This document shows, in pieces, positions 54,797 through 63,265 of a stretch of 64,000 nt of DNA. The stretch covers positions 186,001-250,000 of the forward strand of contig JAAWCQ010000004.1 in NCBI GenBank assembly GCA_022793335.1. The letters run 5' to 3'. The stretch comes from Clostridia bacterium (GTDB lineage Bacteria; Bacillota; Clostridia; Christensenellales; UBA1242). The position numbers and the translations under genes are program-made. The notes under the pieces are model-generated. The model worked only from the letters and a program-made list of their open reading frames with translations. It ran no database searches and was not told the DNA's origin. Numbering within the stretch: the first letter of the stretch is position 1; every line of letters begins with the position of its first letter.

Positions 54797-55495
54797 TTAC
54801 TCAGTTGCCATTTTGTAAAGTTTGTAAGTGTTTGCTCTTACATTGATTTTTACTATTTTAACCACATCTTTACCATTCTCGGTTTGAGTAATTCCCCCTA
54901 AATAGAGAGTAGTTTCCTCACCTGAATCTTTTGTATTCAACTTGAAATACATTTCATTGAAAGTAAATGTCTTATTGGTATTGATTTGTGTGTAATAAAC
55001 TGAGCCGTCGCTATTTAAAATCTGTTTTGTATCGTCAAACATCACTCTTACATAATTTTCGCCAATTTCACTTGTCAAGCTGCTGCTTGGTGAAGTTGAA
55101 GTGCTTGAGGAATAGAAATTGTTGTTTGTTTCTTCAATTTTATATCCGCCAAGTTTTCCTGTAAAAAGTGCTGTCAGATATTGTGATTGAAATGCCTTAG
55201 CAAATTCATCATTAAACTCTTGATATTCATCACTATTTTCGTCAAGTGTCAATACTTCCCTATTTGAAACTGTCACTCGATAACTGAGCGCTCTTCCCAA
55301 AAATTGAGGTTTTAAATCAACATTGACACAAGACATAACGATAACTATCACAGCAAGTGCAAGAACAAGCGTAGAAATGATTGAGTATGAAATAATGCGA
55401 GTTCTTTTCTTCTTTGCAAGATATTCATCACTGACAGAATTTAAAAGATTGTCAACATTTTCATTGGTTTCTTCTTGAATTATATTCTCTTCCAT
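54797..55495 (-). CDS. Single-anchor membrane protein coupled to ftsH
   Basis: A 232-residue protein with an acidic cytoplasmic N-terminus, one membrane segment (residues about 38-58) and a beta-rich extracytoplasmic domain containing a Ser/Thr-rich loop (NNFYSSSTSTSPSSSL). It has no motif I recognise. Its ATG shares a base with the ftsH stop codon (TGATG) and AAAGGAG lies inside the end of ftsH, so it is translationally coupled. A role as an FtsH partner or modulator, comparable in position only to HflK/HflC or YccA, is a guess. The unit ends at the bidirectional terminator. Confidence 0.78.
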   Translation of the reverse strand: MEENIIQEETNENVDNLLNSVSDEYLAKKKRTRIISYSIISTLVLALAVIVIVMSCVNVDLKPQFLGRALSYRVTVSNREVLTLDENSDEYQEFNDEFAKAFQSQYLTALFTGKLGGYKIEETNNNFYSSSTSTSPSSSLTSEIGENYVRVMFDDTKQILNSDGSVYYTQINTNKTFTFNEMYFKLNTKDSGEETTLYLGGITQTENGKDVVKIVKINVRANTYKLYKMATE

Positions 55496-58005
55496 CAATT
55501 TTCTCCTTTATTATCATTATCTCCATCATTTTCTTTCTTTAAGCTTTTTTTTGCAGAGATTTTCGCAGGTTTCTTTTCACTTTCGTCTGAGTTTTCTGTT
55601 TTTGGCTTTCTTGCCCTAGTAGTTTTCTTTTCTTCAACTGTTTTTGAATTTTCTTCACTTGAAGTTGCTTGAGTTTCAGTATTATCACCTTCGGTTGAAT
55701 CTGAAACCTCAGGCTCTTTCTCTACTTCTTTTTGCAAAGGCTCTTGAATTTCCTTTTCTGTTTTATCTTCAACGCTAGTTGTTTCTTTTTGAAGATTTTC
55801 TTCAGAAGCAGAATTTAAGTCTTCTTTAGTCTCAACATCCATGCTTTTTCCAGAAGAAACAGAAATTGTTACTTTATTCTCTTCAACCTTTTCCGTTTGA
55901 CCAGCTTGAAGATTTTTTACTATTGCATCAAATTCCGCTGGAGTGATTATTCCATTTTCAAGCAGTTTTCTTCCTTCTGCAATCTTAGTTTCGACAACTT
56001 TACGCTTTTCATCTTCAATCTGTTGTCTTTTAATTTCTTCCTCTTTTTCACGCTGTTTTACCTTGCGCTCTTCCATAGTCGTAGCAATTTCTTCAGCAGT
56101 TTTTCCATTTGCAAGAAGGTCAACTTCCTCTGAGTAAATTGTCTCTTGCTCAAGAAGTAATTTTGCCATTTCATTTAAGAAAGAATTATTTTCTGTAAGA
56201 AGCTTTTTTGCCCTCTGATAATTTTCATTGAGGATTATTCTCACCTCATCATCAGCCTCAGCTGCAAGTTTTTCTGAGAAATCATTGCGAGACTGATAAT
56301 CTCTTCCAATAAACAATTGTTCAGAAGAGTCAAGGCTTAAAAAGCCCAATTTTTTGCTCATTCCATAATTATAAACCATTGCTCTTGCAATTTTGCTTGC
56401 TTGTGCAATGTCGCTTGACGCACCAGTGGTTATATCACCAAAAATCAACTCTTCAGCAATTCTTCCACCCATGCAAACAGCAATTTCATCAACTAAATGA
56501 TTATAAGACATATAAGAATTGTCATTTTCTGGACGCTGCATTGTATAGCCGCCAGCAGCACCTCTTGGGATGATTGAAACTTCTTGAACATTGTCAGTAT
56601 ATTTCAAAAGTTTAGCCAAGACTGCGTGACCTGCTTCGTGATAAGCAGTGATTTTTCTGTCTTTTTCTGTGATAAGTCTGCTTTTCTTCTGAGGCCCCAT
56701 AGTAACTTTATTGATGCCTTCAGTAATGTCTTCCATTATTATCTTAGGTCTGCCCTTTCTTGCCGCCAATATTGCCGCTTCATTAAGCATATTTTCAATA
56801 TCCGCGCCAGTAAAGCCTACTGTAATTTTTGCAAGTGTTGAAAAATCAACGCTTTCGTCAAGAGGCTTGTTTCTTGCATGAATTTTTAAAATTCCCTCTC
56901 TGCCCTTAATATCTGGAACATTGACATAAACCTGTCTATCAAATCTGCCCGGTCTCATAAGAGCTGGGTCTAAAACATCACTTCTGTTTGTTGCGGCAAG
57001 CACAACAATTCCTTCGTTTGCTTCAAAACCATCCATTTCAACAAGAAGTTGGTTGAGTGTCTGTTCTCGCTCGTCATTTCCGCCGCCAAGTCCAGCACCT
57101 CTCTGTCTGCCCACCGCGTCAATTTCATCAATAAAGATAATGCAAGGTTTATTTTTCTTCGCTTGATCAAATAAATCTCTTACTCTTGATGCACCAACAC
57201 CAACAAACATTTCTACAAAGTCAGATCCGCTTATTGAAATAAATGGAACATTTGCCTCACCTGCAACAGCTCTTGCAAGCAAAGTCTTTCCAGTACCTGG
57301 GCGTCCAACCAAAAGCACTCCCTTTGGTATTCTTGCACCAAGATCGGTAAATTTTTTTGGAGATTTTAAAAATTCTACAATTTCTTTAAGTTCCTCTTTT
57401 TCTTCATCAGCACCAGCAATATCATTAAATCTCACCTTGCTTGAAGTATAAGCTCTTGCCTTGCTTTTGCCAAAGCCCATAGCGCCTTTGTTTGCCGAGC
57501 CAAGCATTCTGAAAATCATATAAACGATAAATAATGCAAAGCCAATATATAAAATTGGATAAATAATGTTCCACCAATTTCTGCCTTCAACACCCTTCTG
57601 AATTGAAATTGTCACATCTGAAGGTGTCAAAATCTCGCCATTTTCAATCTTATCAGCAATCTCATTATTTCTTGCCTCAATGGCTTCAAGTGTTCTTTTT
57701 AAAATTCCATCACCATTTTCATAATAGATATAATAATTTGAAAATTTTGGGAAATTGTTTGCATATTTAGAGCCTTCTACTAAGAAATAAATTACATTAT
57801 CTTTGTAATAAATCTTTGATAAGGTTTCTTTTTTATTTTCACTGTTTAAATGTTCACCATTTACAAGCTGCTCAATTTCATTTATATTCCCGTCAAGATA
57901 TTCACCTTTATAGCCGTTGTCTCTGAACACTAAAATCAAAACAAGTATCAACAAAAGTGCAAGAATAACCCATGTATATCTAAATCTAGGTTTTTGTTCG
58001 TTCAC
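55495..58005 (-). CDS. ftsH: ATP-dependent zinc metalloprotease FtsH
   Basis: FtsH is the membrane-bound AAA+ protease that degrades damaged membrane proteins and some regulators. The 836-residue protein has two N-terminal membrane segments (residues about 10-28 and 148-166) flanking an extracytoplasmic domain. The AAA module has Walker A GRPGTGKT near residue 233 (usually GPPGTGKT), Walker [12 protein letters not shown] and the arginine-finger region [10 protein letters not shown]. The zinc site is HEAGH near residue 454. A tail of about 190 residues, first coiled-coil-like, then Glu/Thr-rich and finally Lys-rich, exceeds the usual 600-700 length. The start is the GTG at 58005 after AAGGAGG. 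Confidence 0.97.
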   Translation of the reverse strand: MNEQKPRFRYTWVILALLLILVLILVFRDNGYKGEYLDGNINEIEQLVNGEHLNSENKKETLSKIYYKDNVIYFLVEGSKYANNFPKFSNYYIYYENGDGILKRTLEAIEARNNEIADKIENGEILTPSDVTISIQKGVEGRNWWNIIYPILYIGFALFIVYMIFRMLGSANKGAMGFGKSKARAYTSSKVRFNDIAGADEEKEELKEIVEFLKSPKKFTDLGARIPKGVLLVGRPGTGKTLLARAVAGEANVPFISISGSDFVEMFVGVGASRVRDLFDQAKKNKPCIIFIDEIDAVGRQRGAGLGGGNDEREQTLNQLLVEMDGFEANEGIVVLAATNRSDVLDPALMRPGRFDRQVYVNVPDIKGREGILKIHARNKPLDESVDFSTLAKITVGFTGADIENMLNEAAILAARKGRPKIIMEDITEGINKVTMGPQKKSRLITEKDRKITAYHEAGHAVLAKLLKYTDNVQEVSIIPRGAAGGYTMQRPENDNSYMSYNHLVDEIAVCMGGRIAEELIFGDITTGASSDIAQASKIARAMVYNYGMSKKLGFLSLDSSEQLFIGRDYQSRNDFSEKLAAEADDEVRIILNENYQRAKKLLTENNSFLNEMAKLLLEQETIYSEEVDLLANGKTAEEIATTMEERKVKQREKEEEIKRQQIEDEKRKVVETKIAEGRKLLENGIITPAEFDAIVKNLQAGQTEKVEENKVTISVSSGKSMDVETKEDLNSASEENLQKETTSVEDKTEKEIQEPLQKEVEKEPEVSDSTEGDNTETQATSSEENSKTVEEKKTTRARKPKTENSDESEKKPAKISAKKSLKKENDGDNDNKGEN

Positions 58006-58034
58006 AATTCCTCCTTAACAATATAGTACAAGAT

Positions 58035-58063
58035 ATTGTATCACAAAAATTAAATTTAGACAA
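58035..58063 (-). promoter_or_regulatory. Promoter of ftsH
   Basis: TTGTCT, 17 bp, TACAAT with an upstream TGA; about 28 bp before the GTG start. Confidence 0.65.
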
Positions 58064-58119
58064 CTTAAATTATAATGAATTTTCATTTTTTTTGATTTAA
58101 GAGTGGTCAATCGACAAGT

Positions 58120-59496
58120 TTAGTCACTTTCAAGGATGAAATTGATTTTAAAGTTTACATAATTCAAGAAATCATCATAGCCTCCAATTTCTTTTATGAA
58201 TTTATTGTATTCTTTTCTATTTGACTTGAAAAATTGCTCATTTATTCCAATGACATCCGCTTTGTTTTCTTTAAGCAGATTTATCGCATTTGTAAACTGA
58301 TTTTTGAGATTTGAATCTATTTTTTTCTTAACCTCATCGCTTATATCACTAAATTCGGTGTTTATCTTGACTTTTTTATTTTCCTTGTCAATTTCAACAA
58401 GCTCAAGCCCCAAAATAAGTTGAGAGGTATAAATTGGATAGCCATTTTCAAATTTCGTGACAGTGCTTATTCTTTTGTTTTTTATTCTGTAAGAATACCT
58501 GAGTTTTTCGTCTTTATATTCAACATCATTTACAGTAATTATTTGATTTTTTGATTCGATATTTAATAAATTTATGCCATTTAATTGGTCAACAGATAAT
58601 ATTTCAACCATTTTGCCATTTTTCAGTAATACAGCCTTGCCTTCATTTAAAATATGCTTACTTTCTCCACCAGAGCCGCCACCTTCACCGCCGCTGGTTG
58701 ATTCGCCAGCACTTGAGCCTCCCGATGCAGAATTGGTTTGCATAGATGAAGAGCCTCCGCTGCCCGTTCTTGAAGCGCCTGTGCTGCCACTGCCTGAAGA
58801 AATATCATTTACACCTGTTCCAGCAGTATCAATCTGCGTTGGCCCTTCCATTTGCGACGCTCCATTTGTGCTTTGATTGCACTGCTCGCCATCACAAGTG
58901 ACAGACAAAAAGCCCACCAATGACGCGTTTGCATTGCTGTAATATCCCTTATAAAAAGCCTCCAATGAAGTATCGGTAACATAAAGGTTTTTTGCATTGT
59001 AGCCTATTATTTGTTCAAGTTGCAAGCCAACTGTTGACTCTAAGCTGATTGACGCCTGCAATATTTCCTTTGCAGAAACATCTGTGCAAATAAAGACAGT
59101 ATTTTCTGAAAGCGAAGCGACACGACTTAAATAATCAATATATTGAGCGACATCATTTTGCATAAGCTCTTGGTTGACTATAGTTGTTTTTGCATGCGAC
59201 AAACCCACCTTACGCCCCATAGCTATCTGTGCGTTATATAGCGCCTTAGCAATAGTTTCACCCTTGCCAGAAATGACAGAGTTCATCTGCTCGAAAGATT
59301 GTTGAGCTGTGGGGATGAAGGTCAAAAGTGAAATTTCAAATTCATCATCCTGCTTATCCACCCCTATTCCGACAACTACGCCGACATCTCTATTTTGGCC
59401 AGGAGAATATATGGCCTGAGGAGTAAAAATTATTATAATCAATGCCAGCACGATAAGCATGGGGTTTTTAAAAGCATTTTTAATCCGTTTTTTCAT
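58120..59496 (-). CDS. gerAC: Spore germination protein, Ger(x)C family
   Basis: The C subunit of a germinant receptor, normally a lipoprotein on the outer face of the inner spore membrane. The 458-residue protein has the family start RDVGVVVGIGVDKQDDEFEI and the region AKALYNAQIAMGRKVGLSHA, then domain II and III with NTEFSDISDEVKKKI near the C-terminus. Two features are odd. The signal region, ending FTPQAIYSPGQNRD, has no lipobox cysteine, so it cannot be lipidated in the usual way and may be held by an uncleaved anchor. Also, residues about 205-282 are a Ser/Gly-rich linker absent from typical GerAC proteins. It overlaps gerB by 17 bp; AAAAGGAG is inside gerB. Confidence 0.9.
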   Translation of the reverse strand: MKKRIKNAFKNPMLIVLALIIIIFTPQAIYSPGQNRDVGVVVGIGVDKQDDEFEISLLTFIPTAQQSFEQMNSVISGKGETIAKALYNAQIAMGRKVGLSHAKTTIVNQELMQNDVAQYIDYLSRVASLSENTVFICTDVSAKEILQASISLESTVGLQLEQIIGYNAKNLYVTDTSLEAFYKGYYSNANASLVGFLSVTCDGEQCNQSTNGASQMEGPTQIDTAGTGVNDISSGSGSTGASRTGSGGSSSMQTNSASGGSSAGESTSGGEGGGSGGESKHILNEGKAVLLKNGKMVEILSVDQLNGINLLNIESKNQIITVNDVEYKDEKLRYSYRIKNKRISTVTKFENGYPIYTSQLILGLELVEIDKENKKVKINTEFSDISDEVKKKIDSNLKNQFTNAINLLKENKADVIGINEQFFKSNRKEYNKFIKEIGGYDDFLNYVNFKINFILESD

Positions 59497-60562
59497 TTTT
59501 TCTCCTTTTAATCAATGTGCATATAAGGCAGATAACTGGAAACAGCACGCCTACAACCAGTCCAAGCACAGGCAGCCAAGTCACTGTTGAATTAACCATG
59601 ATTTCATATTTTCCTATAAAAATGTAATATAAAATTAAAAAGAGGATATCAAAAAATACTACACCATAAAGTTTATTCAAGGGAAAGATATTTACAAAAC
59701 ATTCACAAAAGCCAAAGCAGAATAATTCCATTTGAAAAAGCGTAACCATCATTATGGTCAGCATGGCAACAATGTCAAGCCTGCCTATCGCATTGAATTG
59801 CACAGAGAAAACCAAAAGGTCGGCAAGAGCGTTGTTGTGCATAAAAGAAGTCAATTGATATTTGCAATAGAATAGGAAAAAAAGAGCAATGACCAAAAAC
59901 ATTCCCAGTGAAACATAAAAATAAATCTTTTTTTCTTGCGCTTTTTTGTAGTCAATTTTGTCGATTATTAAAAACAAAAATACAAAATCACCAAAGGTGA
60001 AGGCATATTTATAGAGTGAAAAGAAGATGTCTTTTGCAGACGAAACAAAGAAAAACGGCGTTGATATTGGTGTGAAAAAGGAAATCACAAGACAGAAGAT
60101 AAAACCTGTCAAAATAATACTGAAAAACAATTCCATTGTTCTGGCCGTTGGTCGCAAGCCTGACATAACTGAATGATTCATAATGGGAAGAAATGCAATT
60201 ATGGCAATCCAGATAAATTCCTCTTGATAAATTTGTTCTTTAAAATAAACATACACCACGCTGAATGTAAGAAGTGCTTTAAAAATCATAAAGACTATTG
60301 CTGCCAAGTAGATAAGTTTGGCACCTATTGCCGTCAAATAATGCTTTAAAATATCATAAAGTTTCTCTTTAGGGAAATTTCGTTTAAACTTTAAAAAGAT
60401 TGGAATGGTCAAAAATTCAAGTGCAAACAGCAAAATTACAGCAAAAACAGCATCCGCTTTTATATAATCGTACATAAGCCCTGGAAGCAACAGAATTTTA
60501 TTTGAAAAAATTATAAATAATGCAATTATTCCAGCCTGTCTCATTGATATACTATATTTCAT
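59480..60562 (-). CDS. gerAB: Spore germination protein, GerAB/endospore transporter family
   Basis: The B subunit of a germinant receptor: a 360-residue, ten-segment membrane protein of the amino acid-polyamine-organocation superfamily that is thought to bind the germinant or form an ion channel. The N-terminal ISMRQAGIIALFIIFSNKIL aligns with the GerAB start, and the length is typical. Conserved features such as MNHSVMSGLRPTARTMELFF are visible. It overlaps gerA by four bases (ATGA) and gerC by 17, indicating a tightly coupled ABC operon. AAGGAGAAGAG precedes the ATG. Confidence 0.93.
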   Translation of the reverse strand: MKYSISMRQAGIIALFIIFSNKILLLPGLMYDYIKADAVFAVILLFALEFLTIPIFLKFKRNFPKEKLYDILKHYLTAIGAKLIYLAAIVFMIFKALLTFSVVYVYFKEQIYQEEFIWIAIIAFLPIMNHSVMSGLRPTARTMELFFSIILTGFIFCLVISFFTPISTPFFFVSSAKDIFFSLYKYAFTFGDFVFLFLIIDKIDYKKAQEKKIYFYVSLGMFLVIALFFLFYCKYQLTSFMHNNALADLLVFSVQFNAIGRLDIVAMLTIMMVTLFQMELFCFGFCECFVNIFPLNKLYGVVFFDILFLILYYIFIGKYEIMVNSTVTWLPVLGLVVGVLFPVICLICTLIKRRKNEKTD

Positions 60563-61983
60563 TTTCTCTTCTCCTTACTCGGCGAATAGGTCTTGGGCAA
60601 TTCGTTCATTTCAATCACGGGGGATGTCAAAAGTGCGTCTTTTAAATCTTTTGGTATTCTTGGACTGTATGGCGCAAGATATGGCGTTCCATAAGAGTCA
60701 AGCTTGTTTAAATAATTGACCACATAAACCATGCCTGCTGTAATTCCCATAAGCCCAAGTGAGCCACCCAAAATTATAAAAACAATTTGAAGAACGGTAA
60801 TTTGAGACGCCTCTTCAGGAATAGTATAGAGAGCAATTTTGGCAAGAGCCACTATAATAACTCCTGGTGGTGATATAAGTCCAGCTTTTACACCAGTATC
60901 ACCAAGAATAAGAGCGCCCACAACTGAGGTTGCAAGTCCTAGATAACTTGGCAGACGCAAACTGACTTCATATAAAATTTGAAACAACAAAAAGATGAAA
61001 GTTATTTCAAGGAATGGTGTAAACGGAAGACCAAGCGTGGTGTCAGCAATGGTTATCAAGAAATTCAGTGGCAAGATATTGTAATGAAAAAGTTGAAGCG
61101 CCAAATAAGCCCCTGGCGCTAAAGCCGCAATTAAAAGTCCAAACAATCTTATCACTCGCACAATGCTTGAGTAATGGTGATTTGTGTAATAATCATTACT
61201 ATTTTGAAGGTCTTCGATAAGCGCAAAAGGCACCGTCAAAACAATTGGCGAGTTATCAACAATAATTGCCACCTTTCCTTCAAGTAGTTTTGAAGAAATG
61301 ATATCTGGTTTTTCAGCGTTGCCCACCTGTTTAAACAATGAATTTGGATGCTCTTCCAAAAACGATAAAATGTAATAAGAGTCAATAATTCCATCTATTT
61401 TTATCTGTTTTAGTTTATTTATCACCTTTTTTACAACATCGTCATTTGCAACATCTTTAAGATATGAAACCGCAACTTTTGTCTGCGACTCAGAGCCAAC
61501 ACTGAAGCTTTTTATCACAAGATTTTTGGTTTTAAGCCGCCTTCTAAGAAGGGTTATATTTGTCTGTATGTCTTCAACAAAACCTTCTCTTGGCCCTTGA
61601 ATAACTGGTGAGGTTGGAGGCTCTGTTGGTTGACGCGTAGGAAACTTTAAAAGATCAATTGCAATGATTTTTTCTGAAAAATCTGTGAATAACACCACTT
61701 TTCCGCCCAAAATCTCATTTATGACATCTTTTTCTTCTATTTCTTTGACATCAGAGCATTTCAAAATTTCATTCTGCAAGTTTTCAATTGAAAGATTACC
61801 TTCAAATTCCTGCATAGGATAATACACTGCACTTGATATAAGATTTTGGTCTGTAATGCTCTTTAAAAACACCAGCAAAACCTGTTGTTCGCCCTTTACA
61901 TAATATCTATGTGCAAAATCAATGCTTTCATTTAAAGCACCATCAAGCTCTTCCACCTTGCTTTTCAAATCAAAATAAGACAT
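60559..61983 (-). CDS. gerAA: Spore germination protein, GerAA family
   Basis: The A subunit of a germinant receptor. The 474-residue protein has a large N-terminal cytoplasmic region ending in the family motif QGPREGFVEDIQTNI, the LEGKVAIIVDNSPIVLTVPF segment, then four to six membrane segments with LRLPSYLGLATSVVGALILG and ISPPGVIIVAL. Length is normal. GTGGAAG lies before the ATG at 61983, and a sigma-G-like promoter lies 20 bp further up, so the operon is probably made in the forespore. The germinant cannot be inferred from sequence. Confidence 0.96.
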   Translation of the reverse strand: MSYFDLKSKVEELDGALNESIDFAHRYYVKGEQQVLLVFLKSITDQNLISSAVYYPMQEFEGNLSIENLQNEILKCSDVKEIEEKDVINEILGGKVVLFTDFSEKIIAIDLLKFPTRQPTEPPTSPVIQGPREGFVEDIQTNITLLRRRLKTKNLVIKSFSVGSESQTKVAVSYLKDVANDDVVKKVINKLKQIKIDGIIDSYYILSFLEEHPNSLFKQVGNAEKPDIISSKLLEGKVAIIVDNSPIVLTVPFALIEDLQNSNDYYTNHHYSSIVRVIRLFGLLIAALAPGAYLALQLFHYNILPLNFLITIADTTLGLPFTPFLEITFIFLLFQILYEVSLRLPSYLGLATSVVGALILGDTGVKAGLISPPGVIIVALAKIALYTIPEEASQITVLQIVFIILGGSLGLMGITAGMVYVVNYLNKLDSYGTPYLAPYSPRIPKDLKDALLTSPVIEMNELPKTYSPSKEKRK

Positions 61984-62002
61984 ACTTCCACCTTTTTGTG
62001 TT

Positions 62003-62033
62003 TAGTATGTCTTATTAAAATTATTTTAATACA
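62003..62033 (-). promoter_or_regulatory. Sigma-G/sigma-F-like promoter of the germination operon
   Basis: The -10 CATACTA fits the forespore consensus CATAMTA exactly; 18 bp upstream is TGTATT (consensus TGMATA, four of six). Confidence 0.6.
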
Positions 62034-62095
62034 ATCGCAAAATTCTTTTTTTACAAGTATAAATCTAAATCAATATTAAGTAACAAAATTCCCTT

Positions 62096-63022
62096 TTATT
62101 CAACTTCTTGAGAAGGCAAAAGCATAACCTTTGGCTGACCATTATTCAAATTATATTCATCTTGATTTGCTGGCAATAAGCCTAAAGAAAGTTGACCTTC
62201 ATAAATTGATGATATATCAATGGTATAATTGTAAATTCCACTCTCTTCAACAAGAGAAAATATATTGATTACAAAGGTAGTTTCATCCAAATAAACGATA
62301 ATGCTTGAGTATTCCTCTTTTGAAGTTGCTGTCAATTGGCAAGTCTCTTTATTAAACGCTATTGTCAAAAATCCTTCTAAATAATGGGTATGAGATAATT
62401 TAAGATATTTTACTGCATTATTTGTTTTATAGCCGATATTATTTGAAATCGGAAGCACAGAAAAAACTTTTTCTCCCCCTTTCACATCTTTCAAACTATA
62501 AAAGTTTTCATCAATTTCAACATAGTTGTCTTGACCATTATAAAAAACTCTATATAAATCAGCATTTTCAACTGCGTCCCATTCAAGCTGGCATTTTTCT
62601 TCATTAAATCTGATATTTACTTGCGCCAAATATACACTGCAAAGCCAAGGTATTTCTTTACTGTATTCGCTGTTGTTGCCCTCTTTTTCACTTAAATAAC
62701 AGGTTGAAACATTGTAGGTTTTTCCAAGTTGAACGCCTTTCTCAATTGCATAGGTGGATGAAATGATGTTTGTATCGCAGTCTATGATAATTTCTTCCTC
62801 ATTTGAAGAAAATTTGAAGCGATAACCTTCATATCCGTCGTTTGCCTCTGTCGAGATGTAAATATTTTCACCGTCTTCCAAAATCAAAGGCACCTTAGGC
62901 GAGCTGCCATTATAACTAAGCAAAAAAGCAGTTGTCAACCCTGCAAGTGCAACTAAGGATAAAACCACTACGCAAATAATGAATATAAGTTTATTATTGC
63001 TGAATTTTTGCTTTCCTTTCAT
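62096..63022 (-). CDS. Exported single-anchor protein with fibronectin-like beta repeats
   Basis: A 308-residue protein with a cytoplasmic basic start, one membrane anchor (residues about 12-36) and three consecutive beta domains of roughly 85 residues. The second contains CQLEWDAVENADLYRVFYNG, the strand pattern of a fibronectin type III domain, and the third starts similarly with CQLTATSKEEYSSIIVYLDE. No enzymatic motif or sortase signal is seen, so a surface-display or binding role is the best guess. The ATG at 63022 has only a weak ribosome site; an in-frame TTG two codons earlier is a less likely start. It is a single gene, 112 bp upstream of the gerA operon. Confidence 0.75.
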   Translation of the reverse strand: MKGKQKFSNNKLIFIICVVVLSLVALAGLTTAFLLSYNGSSPKVPLILEDGENIYISTEANDGYEGYRFKFSSNEEEIIIDCDTNIISSTYAIEKGVQLGKTYNVSTCYLSEKEGNNSEYSKEIPWLCSVYLAQVNIRFNEEKCQLEWDAVENADLYRVFYNGQDNYVEIDENFYSLKDVKGGEKVFSVLPISNNIGYKTNNAVKYLKLSHTHYLEGFLTIAFNKETCQLTATSKEEYSSIIVYLDETTFVINIFSLVEESGIYNYTIDISSIYEGQLSLGLLPANQDEYNLNNGQPKVMLLPSQEVE

Positions 63023-63213
63023 ATCCAATCTTTTATTTCATCCCTAAATTAAATATTTGCTTTATTGCTTCAATTTTTTAAAAAATTATGCTGAATTGCT
63101 ATTAAAAATCAATGTTAAAACATAATTTAATAAAAATGGCTTTAAAGATCAATACTAGTATAACCCAATTGGTAAAAATTTCAAAACATTTTTAAAGAAA
63201 AGAAAAAACATTA

Positions 63214-63242
63214 TTGACATTTATCTTTGTTTGTGCTAAACT
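63214..63242 (+). promoter_or_regulatory. Promoter of the acidic-tail membrane protein gene
   Basis: TTGACA, 17 bp, TAAACT with an upstream TGC. The leader is short and carries GGAGG. Confidence 0.75.
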
Positions 63243-63265
63243 ATTGATGAATTATTGGAGGAAAT

